Source: Centropus unirufus (taxonomy: Eukaryota; Chordata; Aves; Cuculiformes; Centropidae). Taken from it: a DNA stretch of 64,000 nt. The stretch covers positions 2,056,682 to 2,120,681 of the forward strand of contig VYZI01000120.1 of the NCBI GenBank assembly GCA_013397695.1, read 5' to 3'. The notes beneath the pieces were generated by a model, which ran no database searches, was not told where the DNA came from, and saw only the letters and a program-made list of their open reading frames with translations. Of the stretch, positions 23,801 through 35,800 are shown one piece after another. Every line of letters starts with the position of its first letter. Position 1 is the first letter of the stretch. The translations under genes were made by a program, and so were the position numbers.

Positions 23801-26800
23801 CGATGGAGAAGAAATGAAGGAATTTTTGTTGTCGTCTCCATGCTTTCTCCCCCTTTCGTTCAATTTGTGCAAATCCTCCATAGTTCTGCTTGATTTATGA
23901 CCAGGGTAAGCCCCTGTGCATCTGACCTGTAAAAACACCTTCACTTCCTCCTTGCTTTAAAAAAAATCACTGTCTGTCCAGACCAAACCTACCCAAGGCT
24001 GGGTTTGTAGAGCATGGACCAGGTCACTTCTCTAACTTTAAACAGAGCCTGAAAGTCAAAGTTTTAAGCATTATGCACCACTCGCATCCTTTTTGATTCC
24101 ACAGAGGCCACTACACGTATGATTAAAACTTTGGCTCTGCTATAAAACACCAGATTAAGCCCCTCAGATCGCTGTTAAACTGCTCCAAAATAAAAATTGT
24201 AGTTTTCAGTACGGTGCCTACGCCACCACACCGTGAGAACGTGCATCTCCACCACAGTGGAAATGTAAGCCTGAAAAAACCCAAAACAACAAAGGCAATG
24301 ACTGATAATTCTCCCCACCTAATGCACCACCTTTGCTAGACGGATGATGGATTTGAGATGGATTTGTTTTACAAGACAGATGTACGTTATCCCATTATCC
24401 TAACGACCACCCCTGACCCATGGAGATCCTCTCCAGAGCAGTTGGTCTGAACATTTGTAGATGCTTCCAGGGGTGAAGCGGTGGCTCCGTACATCGGGGA
24501 GGCAACGAGCTGCCAGACCTTGCGTGGTTTGAAGTGAAACTCCCTAGGAAGTGAGAGCCGCGCACAGCAGCACTGCGCGAGGGGGAGGACGGAGTCGTTC
24601 CCTGGTTATCCAGCAGAGACGGAAGCAGCCGGAGGGTGAGGAGACCCCCAGTGCAGCTCCCCAAAGGGCAGCAAAGGGAGAAGGGAGCCAGGGGCATTTT
24701 TTGCCTCAGTTTTTTCTAGCAGTTTTCCGTAAATAGAAAACTCAACCTGTGTGTTCACAGCAGTCAGAAGTCCTGTGTCCAGTTCTGGAATCCCCAACAC
24801 AAGAAGGATATGGAACTGTTGGAATGGATCCAGAGGAGGCCATGGAGATGATCTGAGGGCTGGAGCACCTCCCCTCTGAGGCCAGACTGGGAGAGTTGGG
24901 GTTGTCCAGCCTGGAGAAGAAAAGGCTCCAGGGAGACCTTAGAGCAGCTTCCTTGAAGGGGCTCAAGGAAAGCTGGGGAGGGGCTTTTACCAGGACATGG
25001 AGTGACGGGATGAGTGGGAATGGCTTTAAATTGTAAGGGGGAAGAGTTAGATGAGAGATGAGGAAGAAATTCTTCACGCTGAGGGTGCGGAGGCCTGGAG
25101 GTGTGCTGGGGGGCACCAGGGGTCTCCAGCAGCGCGGCGCCCTGGGGATCCTGGGATTTCTTGCCTTGGCAGGAACAAGTTAGGGCTAGAGGTGGGATTA
25201 TTAAGGGAACACTTTCTGTTCAGAGCCCATTAACCGGAGCGGATGTTAAAGAGGCCCAAGAAAGGGAGGATCCCCAAGTCCAGGGACTTCAAAACTCAAT
25301 GAGTTTCAAAGCTCAAAGCAAGTACTGAAACTACATCCTCCCTCCCCCCACCCCCGGCAGAGCTGACCTTAGAAGCTGAAGATAAATCTAACAACCTCAC
25401 CAAAAAAAACACAGCTTATTTCTCCTTCATAAGCCAACTAAGCCAAGCCGAGCCTCTTGCAGCTTGGCTGCTTCAAAAAAAAAAAGAAAAAAAGAAACTC
25501 CTCCTATCCTAAAACCAACATATTAAAATATTTGTTTTTGTTGAAAAGATAGACCGAGTCTTGTGATTCGTTATTTACTATTCTGGTAACCCTGGCTGCA
25601 TCTGCAACTGATAGTGTTTCCTCCGAGAGCGATCAGATTGCCCTGGCCGGCGGCCAGCAGGCATGTGACTGCGGTGCAGGGAACCCTCCATGCCAGAGCA
25701 GGCAGCAATGGCACAGCAACCAAGGGCAAGGATTAACTGCTTTCCAGCTCGGCAAACACCGGGGGGAAACGCTCTCCTGCCATTTATTAAAAAGCAGCAA
25801 GAAAAAAAATAAAGCAGGAAAAGATAAAAATAAGGCAGGAAAAGATAAAAATAAAGCAGGAAAAAATAAAAGTAAAGCAGGAGAAAAATAAAAATAAAGC
25901 AGGAAAAAATAAAAATAAAGCAGGAAAAAATAAAAATAAAGTAGGAAAAAAAACCCAAATGCTACTGGGAAGCTGGATGTAAAAAATGGCAATCAGTAAG
26001 GATGAGACTGGTCCCTCCTGGCTGCCTGCAGCCCCCTCCCCTCGCCATTCCCCCCGCACATCGCGAGGGACGGTTCCGTTAAAGAGAGGCTTTTCTTTCG
26101 AGGGTTCCGGTACGTTTAGAATGGTTTGTGTTAGGAAACCTTTCTGGGAGGGCCAACTCCAGCCTGGAGCTTACAGGCATCTCAGCCCCAGCAGTGGTGC
26201 AGCAGGCGGAGGGGCTGCGGGAGCTCCTCAGGAAATGCCTTTGCATTTCACAGCAGCGAGGAAGCAAAGCCCAGGCGAGGAGGGAGCCCTGAGCAAAGCC
26301 CCTGCTGCAAACCCTCGGGGTTCGCCTGCTCCATGGGCGCAGATGGTGCCGAGGCGAGGGTGCTCGTGGTGTGGAAGCAGCCGCCCTCCGCACAGCTCGG
26401 CTGCGGGAGAGGCGTCGTGCTGCTTCCTGCTTCACCCTCACCCAAACACACCTACAGCCCTTCCTGGCCTCCAGCCTGGATTTCAGCACCAGCCGGAGAT
26501 GTCTTCCTGCTGGTGCTGTGCAGACCGAGGGAGCCAGATGGCTCCTGGGGGATGAGAGCATCCCTCTGCAGCCCCCTTCCTCCAGATGGAAAACACTTCC
26601 AGCCCTCGGCACTGCTATCCCAGGGCTGCAATGCAATGGAAAAGCCCAGCACGAAGGAATTACCGGTGCGGGAGTGGGGGTGCCCCCATGCAAGGAGCCC
26701 CTGCCACTCCCATGGCCACGCTGGCACCGGGGCTGGCCGGCACCGCGGAGCAAAATGCACCACATAAGCTGCTTAAGAGTGACTGGCATAAAATGGGATC

Positions 26801-29800
26801 AAAGCTGGCTGCCAGAAAGCCGAGAGGTGTTTCCCTAGACCTTGTGTTCGGCGTTTCCCTGCCAGCCTGTGCCTTTGCCACACAGGTATTAGTCAGACAC
26901 ACAATCTGTATTATCAGCGCGCTGCATGGGCCTCGGGGACCGGGGGAGTCGAAATGTTTATGCAAGTACAGTAGCTTATTTCATAAGTCATGTGTCTGCA
27001 CAGCTGACATCTGAAGACGGTTTTAAGCCTCTAAGTCAAGCGCTAATAGCTAAATCCACCAGTGCTTTAGAAAATTAAAACTTGCTGTGAAGTGACTAAG
27101 GATGCAGGGGCAGCCCTGGAGCTGGGCAGGAGCTGATGGCAAAGTTCTCAGTAGCATCAGTTTGCAGAAGAAGCCAAAGCCTTTTGGAGAAGGCAGCTTT
27201 GTTTTCCCACCATGAGGTGAGAAGAGCAAAGGGGTCTGTTCTGCTGCCCTCTTTTTCTCTCCGTAAGCAGGGAAATCCCTGTGAAAGCCTGGGCAGGTGG
27301 CTCCTCCTCAGTACCTGTTGCTGGCAGCCGGCTGATCCAGCACCCCTTCAGGGGGCAGGAGGCTGAGGAGCCACCACACTCCCTCCTCCTGTGACCAGCA
27401 CAGCAGCCTGGAGCTGGTCCCCCACGTCCCAATGACACGAGGTTATTCTCATGACCAGAGGAGTGCACACCAGCTCTGCTGAAGAACCTTAATTCCCTTT
27501 AAAACCAAGAGTGCAATGGGTTAAAGCAGCGCAGGATTACATTTTAGAAACCCCAGCTCCCTGCAGTCAGCACCCTCCTCCCCTCCAGCACAGTTTGCTA
27601 AGAGGGCAGGAATCAGCACAAGGCTCAGGTTCACCAAAGGACTCGGGGCTCCTGACTTCCCCGTGACTTCAGTGGGAAAGCAGACGCCTGAAGAGATAAC
27701 AGGGCCTAAATGGGTTTGCTGAACCTGGGCCAAAGCATCTTTGCATCCTTCGGTATTTAAATACACCTTTTTTTTTCCTTACGAGACACATCCTGCATTG
27801 CTTTGAACAGCGAGGGCCTCTTGGATGTCCCACAAACACCGTCTCGTGGCCAGCACACACGTTCCCCCCGGGCTCCGTGGAGGCACGGGGCCCTTGCCCG
27901 CCTGCAGGACCGGGCTGGGGGCACGGCGGGCGCGCGGCCCTGAATGCACTCGCCTACAAACCCAGGAACTGCCAAAGCCTGCTGCCCCAGGAAATACATT
28001 TATATAAAATTAAACTGGATTTAATTTACCTCGTTACACTACTAAAGAGTAATATTTATATTGCCATGGAAACCTCTGCATGAACTGGTGGTTCGACACA
28101 TGCTCCCAGCGCTGGTTACGCAAGGGCCGTGTCATGTGAGGGACCGTGGCGCCGATCCCTGAAGGGGTTCCCTTGTCCCCACAGCCCAGCAGGAGCAGCC
28201 CTTCCTCATCCCACCCCAGCTCAGCCCCGCTCAGCCTCCTCCAGGGAGGACAGAGCCAGCAAGGGGGCTTTGGCCTCTGCCTGCGGGATTATTTTCCCTG
28301 CGTTTGACCCGGGATATGCAGCCCTCCCCACCACTCTGGAACTGTTTAACCTGGAGGGCAAAGGAGAAGGGGCAAAGTCCACTGGAAGTATCTTGAGGGG
28401 GAATGTTTTGGGGGAAGTTTAGGGAGCACAGCTGGGGAGGTGGTGTTATCAGGGGCAGGAGTGCGGAGCGAGGGCGCTGCGTGAGAACGGGGAGGAGAGG
28501 CAGAGCCGGGGAGAGCAGAGGAACCTCCGTGGCTGCTCGGAGCTGCTGAACTCGTCTCGGGCCCCTGGGCAGGATCAGCAGCTCCAGCAGTCACGAGCTC
28601 CCTCTGCTCCTTCTCTTGGCACCACTTCTCCCATCCAGCTCTCACCACGTGCTCGCTCTTCCCTCCCTCCTGTCCCTACTTCCATATCCTCCGCTCTCCC
28701 TCGCAAATGCCCAGAGGCTGCTGTCCTCTCCTTCCCAAACCGAGGAGGATGGGTACATTAAAGCATGAATTTCTTCTCACAACACCCCTCTCCTCCCCCC
28801 AGATTCAGGATATTGGGGTACATTTAAGAAACACACTGTGCCTTCATCCTGCAACATGACCTAATCTGTGGCATGCAGGTAGTAAGTGGAATTGTAGGAA
28901 AGTGAGGGAGCCTCACGATCCTTTGCTGTTTGGCAAAATCCATCCTGATGTCAGGGTTTTCTTTCTACAACATCAGAGCCCTGTCTTCTCTCACGTCTTC
29001 AAAAAGTAGCCCTGCACTGGTTGTAAAAGGAAGCACACTGCCACTCCCATCTGGGAGGAGATGAATCACTTGAAACAGATGGATTTCATCTTAATTCCCT
29101 CCGCATGACTTAAACTATGGAAAGAAAATACAGTGAAATGCCAGGGCTGTGCGGTACTGAACAGAGCCACTCTGCAGGTACAGATAGCAAGAGATTACAG
29201 CATTGCATTTTGCTGTGTGAAAAAGATAGCTGGTTATCTCGAGTGCCTTCAGAGCAGAATTCAGAGCAGGGTAAAGGTTTTGCTTTGCTCACACATCAGG
29301 AAAATGCACTCTAGAGGAAGATTTCCCTGAAGTGACTTTGCAATTCTTTTGCCCCTCTCGATGGGCCATGAAAGATAATTTAAGAGGTTGCTGGGAGCTT
29401 CCTCACAAGCTAAAGCACAGAAAACCTTGACCATCTGTATCCTGTTCACACTGAGCCCTAATGGGATAAACACACTTGGCAAACCTAAACCACAAACAGA
29501 TTATAACGGCTTGCTATCACAGGAACCTTCACTGGGATGAGCTCATCTGCAGCCCCGTGTCCAGTTCTGAAATTCCCAACATAAGAAGAGCACGGAACTG
29601 TTGGAATGGGCCCATAGGAGGCCACGGAGATGAGCAGAGGGTTGGAGCAGGCACAGAGAGTTGGGGTTGTTCAGCCTGGAGAAGAGAAGGCTCCAGGGGA
29701 ACCTTTGAGCAGCTTCCAGTGCTGAAAGGGGCTCCAGGAAAGCTGGGGAGGGGCTTTTTACAAGGGCCTGGAGTCACAGAACATGGGGTAATAGCTTAAA

Positions 29801-32800
29801 ATTGTAAGGGGGACGATTTAGATGAGACGTTAGGAAGAAATTCTTCATGATGAGGGTGAGGAGGCCCTAACCTATGCTGCCCAGAGAGGCTGTGGCTGCC
29901 CCATCCCTGGAGGTGTTCAAGGCCAGGCTGGATGGGGCTTGGAGCCCCCTGATCCGGTGGGAGGTGTCCCTGCCCCTGGCAAGGGGATGGAACTGGCTGG
30001 GCTTTGAGAACCCTTCCAACCCAACCCAACCCAACCCAACCCAACCCATCCAACCCAACCCATTCTGCGATTCTATGATGGTACTTATGCAGGAGACTTT
30101 AGACAGTATCAGCTATTTACCCTGCACTGAGAAGATCTTCCTAAAACAGACTTCAGTGCTTTTGAAGAAACAGAGACAAGAGACAAACTTCTCACCTGAA
30201 TTCATTCAGGGCATCAACAATTCTGTTGTATGCCAAACTCCGCTGACTGGCATCAGCTGATCTACGACTCATTTTCATAGCCTTGAAAACAATCATTAAA
30301 CAGATAAGTAACACAGCTACAGAAACACAGAAAATGGAAAACAGAGTCATGTGTTTGACTTTATCTTTCATGCAACCAGTCATGCAAATAATTTCTTCTT
30401 AAGTGATAAAGCGATGGTACAAGTGCCAACTTTCATATCTGAGCAAAGAGAGGTGAGGCCCCTGCATCTGCAGCCTCTGCCACTTCTGTGCTTTTCAGCA
30501 TTCAAGGCATAAAAGGGGTCAAAGTTTTCATTGCAGGGGTAAAGTATCCACCAAGTATTTCCTACAGGAGAGATTTGAAGCAAATCAAACCACACTTTTG
30601 AAACATCGACCTTTGAAGATTTCCTATACACCAGACTCAGGGGGTAAAAAAATAAAAAAAAGAGAGAGGGACAAAAGCTCAGTGCTTATTTACAGCCTGG
30701 AAAAGCCTAGAGATAGGCTGTGACCCTGGGATTCTCTAGGCTCAGATACAGACGAAGCAGGGGTGACCTGAAAAGCACTTTTCCCCCTTGGCTGAGCCAG
30801 GGCTTGCTGGGTGCTCCCCCAGCCTCGTGATGGTGCTTTGAGCAACCTCGGTAGCACCACACAGCGCGCTCTGTCCTTGCTCTGTGTTGTGCATTTGCTA
30901 GCAATAAGAAACATCAGCAAAGATGCTGCAGAGCAAAGCTCTGCTTTGGTGCAATTCCAATACCCAACAGCGAGTTGACTCCACTTTTACAATCTAGGAA
31001 CAAGTGTTAGGAATGAAATCTGCCAGGGCTGGGGGGAACAGACAGCAATACAAGCTCAAGAATCACAAGAGGCTGTGTTTACCTGCTCTATTGCACTCTT
31101 CAGTTTGTTCATGTGACTCTCAAAAAGAGGGAAGTGTGAGAAGAAGAACTCATTAAATTTGTTGTTTTCATCTTCGTCTCTTGAGAGGGAAAAAATAACT
31201 CCAATTGCTATCTTTTTCTTCCGAACAATTCCTGGGCTGGGACCGGAGCTGTCATCTGACAAGTTGAAGCTTTCATCCATGGACCTCGGGGACCGAAGAG
31301 AACAGAAAGTTAATGGAATCCACTTCCAGCTGTAGCTTGGCTTCCTGTCTAATTCAGTTCTTGAACATTTAACTTCAACAGACACCTTTTGTTTGCGCGT
31401 GTTGTCAAATCATCACTTTTGTAACACCCACTTTGCAATTATTTTTTTTACAAGTAAGCATTAATTGATCCTGCAATCGCAAAAGCTGGAACCAGACTCA
31501 AAGTGTGGGATCAGAGTGTGATATCAGTTCCCTCCCATCTCTGCCAAGAATTTGTGTTTTCATTTTAGGGCTTCTTATCCCCAGACATACAGCCCACAGG
31601 TTTAGGTTCTGCTGAAGGGTTTCTAGTCAGCGCAAAACAATGAATGCCACGAAGAAAACAAGAGATTAAAAAAGCTCAGGCGTAGAAGTGCAGCCCGACT
31701 CACACCTCTGAACACCCCACAGAAAGCACAGAGAGAGCAGATGCACACGGGAGAGAGTAGAATCGAGCTGACAGTGGGGGAACATTTATGGGCACCAACC
31801 AGCATTCTCATTCCCAGCTCACCATCGAGGGAAGACTCCGTTCTCCAAGCTGGTCGTCTGGCTGCGACGCCAACGCCGCTGGTAACTGCTGGCACAGCTT
31901 TTGTTAAATGAAGAGCCCGGAGATGGGAATGGAGTGATGAGCAGACTGCTAAGAGATGCTGCAAGAAGAAGAGGAATCAATAAAAATCTCTCCAGACAAA
32001 ACAGCATTTGGAAAATAATACCAGGAACCAAATGAAGCCACTTGAGATCAACTGCTGTTGCTTCTCATGTGCCTTCTCCTTTGCTTATCTATGTTTCTTA
32101 TCTAAAAACAACCCGTTTATTATAACGTTAATAGAATTAAAACAAAAGCTACAAGGGGGCAACGGTCCTGCAGCTTTATATAGTGACAAGACAGAGGCTG
32201 CACCTCACTCATCAACCTTGAGCTTCGGAAAATAAATTCTCTGTGAAAAGGAATGGCAATCACATCTTTTAGCAGCCTTTCCAATCCTAACCTCAAGTGC
32301 CCAATATCCTGAATCTTCACTCTTGATGATCCAGGGGCCAAAGCACCTTCCCTATGAGGACAGGCTGAGCGTTGGAGTTGATCAGCCTGGAGAAGAGAAG
32401 GCTCCAGAGAAACCTTAGAGCAGCTTCCAGTGCTGAAAGGGGCTCCAGGAAAGCTGGGAAGGGGCTTTTCTAAGGGCCTGGAGTGATAGCATGAGGGGGG
32501 CAGCTTTAAATTGGAAAGGGGAATATTTAGATGAGTTGTTAGGAAGAAACTCTTCATGAAGAGGGTGAGGAGGCCCTGGCCCAGGTTGCCCAGGGAAGTA
32601 GTCACTGCCCCATCCCTGGAGGTGTTGAAGGCCAGCTGGGATGGGGCTTGGAGCAACCTGATCCAGTGGGAGGTGTCCCTGCCCAGGGCAGGGGGGTGGA
32701 ACTGGCTGAGCTTTGAGGTCCTTTCCAACCCAAACCATTCCATGATTCTATGAGCAAGTGTGTTTCGAGACGCTGCAAATATTATTTCCATATTGAATTT

Positions 32801-35800
32801 TGGTGGCTTATTTGCAGCATGCTTTAATAAATGGAGCTGCTGTTGAGATGACCTCTGAGGTTCCTAATGCAATACTCTCAGTGCCTACAACACACACAGG
32901 AATGTATGAACGGTTTTATAGATACCGAACCAGAACAATCAGTTTTCAGCACAGGAAGAACGGTTTGATGATGCATCTCAGTGACAAACAGTACTGAATA
33001 TTCCTGGAGCCTACAGGGTTAAGGCAGGAACTGACATTACCAGATCTTGCTATCCCGCTGTCTCTGTCCTCGTTCTGCTCCCTCCCAGGCATATCCATAG
33101 GGTTGCTATGAACTGTAAAACAAGGAATACCAATTAGCAGGGGAATATACAGTTCCTTTCTTGTTTGCAGATCTCCATGTAATTAACGAAACAACAACAT
33201 GCTCATTAATTCAGATCAACAGCACGGCACTGCACAAGGCCACCACCAGGAAAGGCTGCTTAGCTGAACGAGCCAAAACACTTCTCTGAAAAGCCTGCGT
33301 GCATTTTTCTGAGGTCCCTCCACCAATTTTAGTACAAGCCGAACCCACTGTGCTTTGTTTCTTTACACAGATATTTTTCAGTGAGATTTTTATATACCAA
33401 AAGGATGCTGGTCACTTGGTAGTACTCCATGTATGGACAAGAAAACACTAAAATCCACTATAAACACGCCTTCATTCACGTACCAGCTTTCTCAGGTATT
33501 TGATATATAATTTAAACTGGATTTTACAATGCTGTCGTGAAGAAAATAAATACTTTTAAACTGTGAGCAGTGCACTGGTTGTTCAGCTAAGCCACAAGCT
33601 GTCCAGATTCACAGTCTGCATGTACACAAGATCAAAAGTGTCTCAGGCTCAAGTGTCTTTAAACGTGATACATTTTACAAACACGTGTGTGAAATCAAAG
33701 CTACTCAGCCATGGAAATAAGACCCAGCCACTACAAGTGAGAAATGTCCATGTTAAATGAATGCAGGCTAGCTTTAGTTTTTACAGTTTGGTTGAAACCA
33801 GTCCAGATCAAAACAGCTTGGCTTTACTGTGAAATATTATTCCCAAAAGTATGAAATCCTCCATTAAATATGTTTCTGCAACAAACCAGCGGGGCTGACT
33901 GATCCAAAGAGGGCTGTGAAACCCCCTGCTGCCCACTGGGGATTTTGAGCACACGTACAAAGAGGTTTGAGAGCAGACATCGAGCGCAGACACCGTTGCC
34001 CACTCTGTATTTAAAATGAAATGGAAATCTTATTTCCAGGGCTAAACTACAGCCCGCCCCGCTCGGCCACAGCAGCTAGACTAGCCCCAGAGCACACAGC
34101 ACACTGCAAACCTGCAAAGAAAGAGGCGCTCCGGATCAGGCGGAGCGGACCTTGCTCTGAGAATGCCCGCCTGGGGCTGCAAAGCTGCGAAAGACCTACA
34201 CGGCAAAAGGTAAAATACACAGGAAAGAACGAGGTTAGTAAAGCAGAACGGTCCGCAGGGAGGGGGCCAGGGCAGGGAGGAGGTAGACGCCAACATCATT
34301 GCACACCGACACAGGCAGGAGGAGAGTTCTTTGGGCTTAAAAAGAACGTTGAGTCAAGGATACAGCTCACACTTGGACTATATAGCATTTATCGTGCTGA
34401 AATAATAGACCCAGCTTCACACCATCTCCCACACAAGGATGGGGCTTCTCTCTAATGGCCCTTTTTTTTTCTTTTTAAGTTGAGAATTGATTAATTTATG
34501 CAGGCTCCAAGCCTAACTCAATCACAAACAGGAGATTCATGAGGAGCACAGTGTTTGTTTTAGCACCCACACTGGCGGGGCGGCTGATGAACGCTGTCAC
34601 CGGAGACGATGGGGAGGAAAGCGAGGAGGCAGGAATTCATCTTAGTAGAACCAACAGAAAATTACAGGCTGAAGTAGCTGTTCTGAGGACAGTCAGTACA
34701 TGGTTTAGTGAAACAATCATACAGAAAATAAACGTTATGGGTCCTTGCAGTCCATTTTAAAAGCTATCCTGGATTGTGAATGTGCTAGGAAAAATGTTTT
34801 TACCATATAAAGAGCCAGGAAAAATGCAGGCATATTTTCAGTGAGCCAATTGCCAGCCCCTCTCCTAAAGCTGAAGCTACTGCTCAGTCAAAGTTTTCTG
34901 ATGATGCAGAACATGACGGCTGCACCTCAGCCTCCCACTCTCTCCAGTCTTTGCTCACTAAAGAAAAGGACTTGCCCAGGGCTGCTTTCTCCTTTTTGTT
35001 TTCACACCAGCATTTCTAAAAAAAGCAGCTTGCAATGAGTTTCCAACCAAACCACCCAGACCGTGTCCCCTCGCAGCGAGTCCAGAGCGGTCTTTGTTGG
35101 TGACCACAGCTGTCAGAAATGCTGCAGTTACAGATTAACAGCTTTACCTGCTTTACCCAGGGCTCCCCTGGCGCTGGAACAGGAACTGTCAGCTCGGTGG
35201 AACTGACTGAAAACTTGTGCAGCTCAATCACAAAGAAAGTTTCAGCCTCCTCTTCTAGCAGGCCAGCTTGTCCCTTCTCGTAGCTGGGCCCTGCTCCGAG
35301 GTGCCCCCACCTCCTGGCCAGCCCTCAGGCAGTTTCCCTCGCAGCTCGTGGGGAAGCCACCCTCCCTACCAGGCACTGAGGAGCGTGTGGCACTGCCCAC
35401 ACTGAAGTCACACCGAGCCCATGCCTCATGGCCACCCTGTCTGAGTCTGAACTTGCAGCTCAGATCGCACTGGTGATACTGAGAACTTTTGCCAAGTGCA
35501 AACCACAACAAAACCCTACAGGAGATGAAGTGAGTGCCTCTCCCCTAGATCAGGCACCTCCCTCCCTCATGCACTGTGAAAAACCACAACTGAAGCCTGC
35601 TAAGAATATCGAAAATTGAGGAAAAAGCATCTTTTTAGCTTTCCTGAGGTAGGAATTTCAGGAAGCATTTAATAGATAATGTGTTTTTACAACTTTGATT
35701 GGCTTCCCTTACAAATGGACTGTTGGGATTTGTTTTAACGAGGGGTACAGCTTTTGTGCCTGAAAAGCATTTAAGCCCATGCTTGGGTGTAGGCTTCTCA

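Larger units (their letters stand above)
23537..30195. other. FNIP1 intron 11 (6.7 kb)
   Basis: This intron carries two CR1 copies (24772-25099 and 29552-30080), the 21-bp minisatellite at 25.81-25.95 kb and a GC- and CpG-rich stretch at about 26.0-26.75 kb with chance open frames. A candidate non-coding element follows at 26.87-27.09 kb. No other gene was recognised. Confidence 0.75.
30282..33040. other. FNIP1 introns 10, 9 and 8
   Basis: Introns 10 (30282-31082) and 9 (31285-31822) show nothing beyond ordinary sequence. Intron 8 (31959-33040) carries a well-preserved CR1 3' end. Confidence 0.8.

Noticed and set aside
25578..26059. Hydrophobic Phe/Leu/Tyr repeat frames on the minus strand
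   Set aside because: They are produced by the 21-bp minisatellite, whose period is a multiple of three.
25986..26555. 189-codon plus-strand frame in intron 11
   Set aside because: It is Pro/Ala/Gly-rich chance frame in GC-rich DNA, antisense to FNIP1, with no domain.
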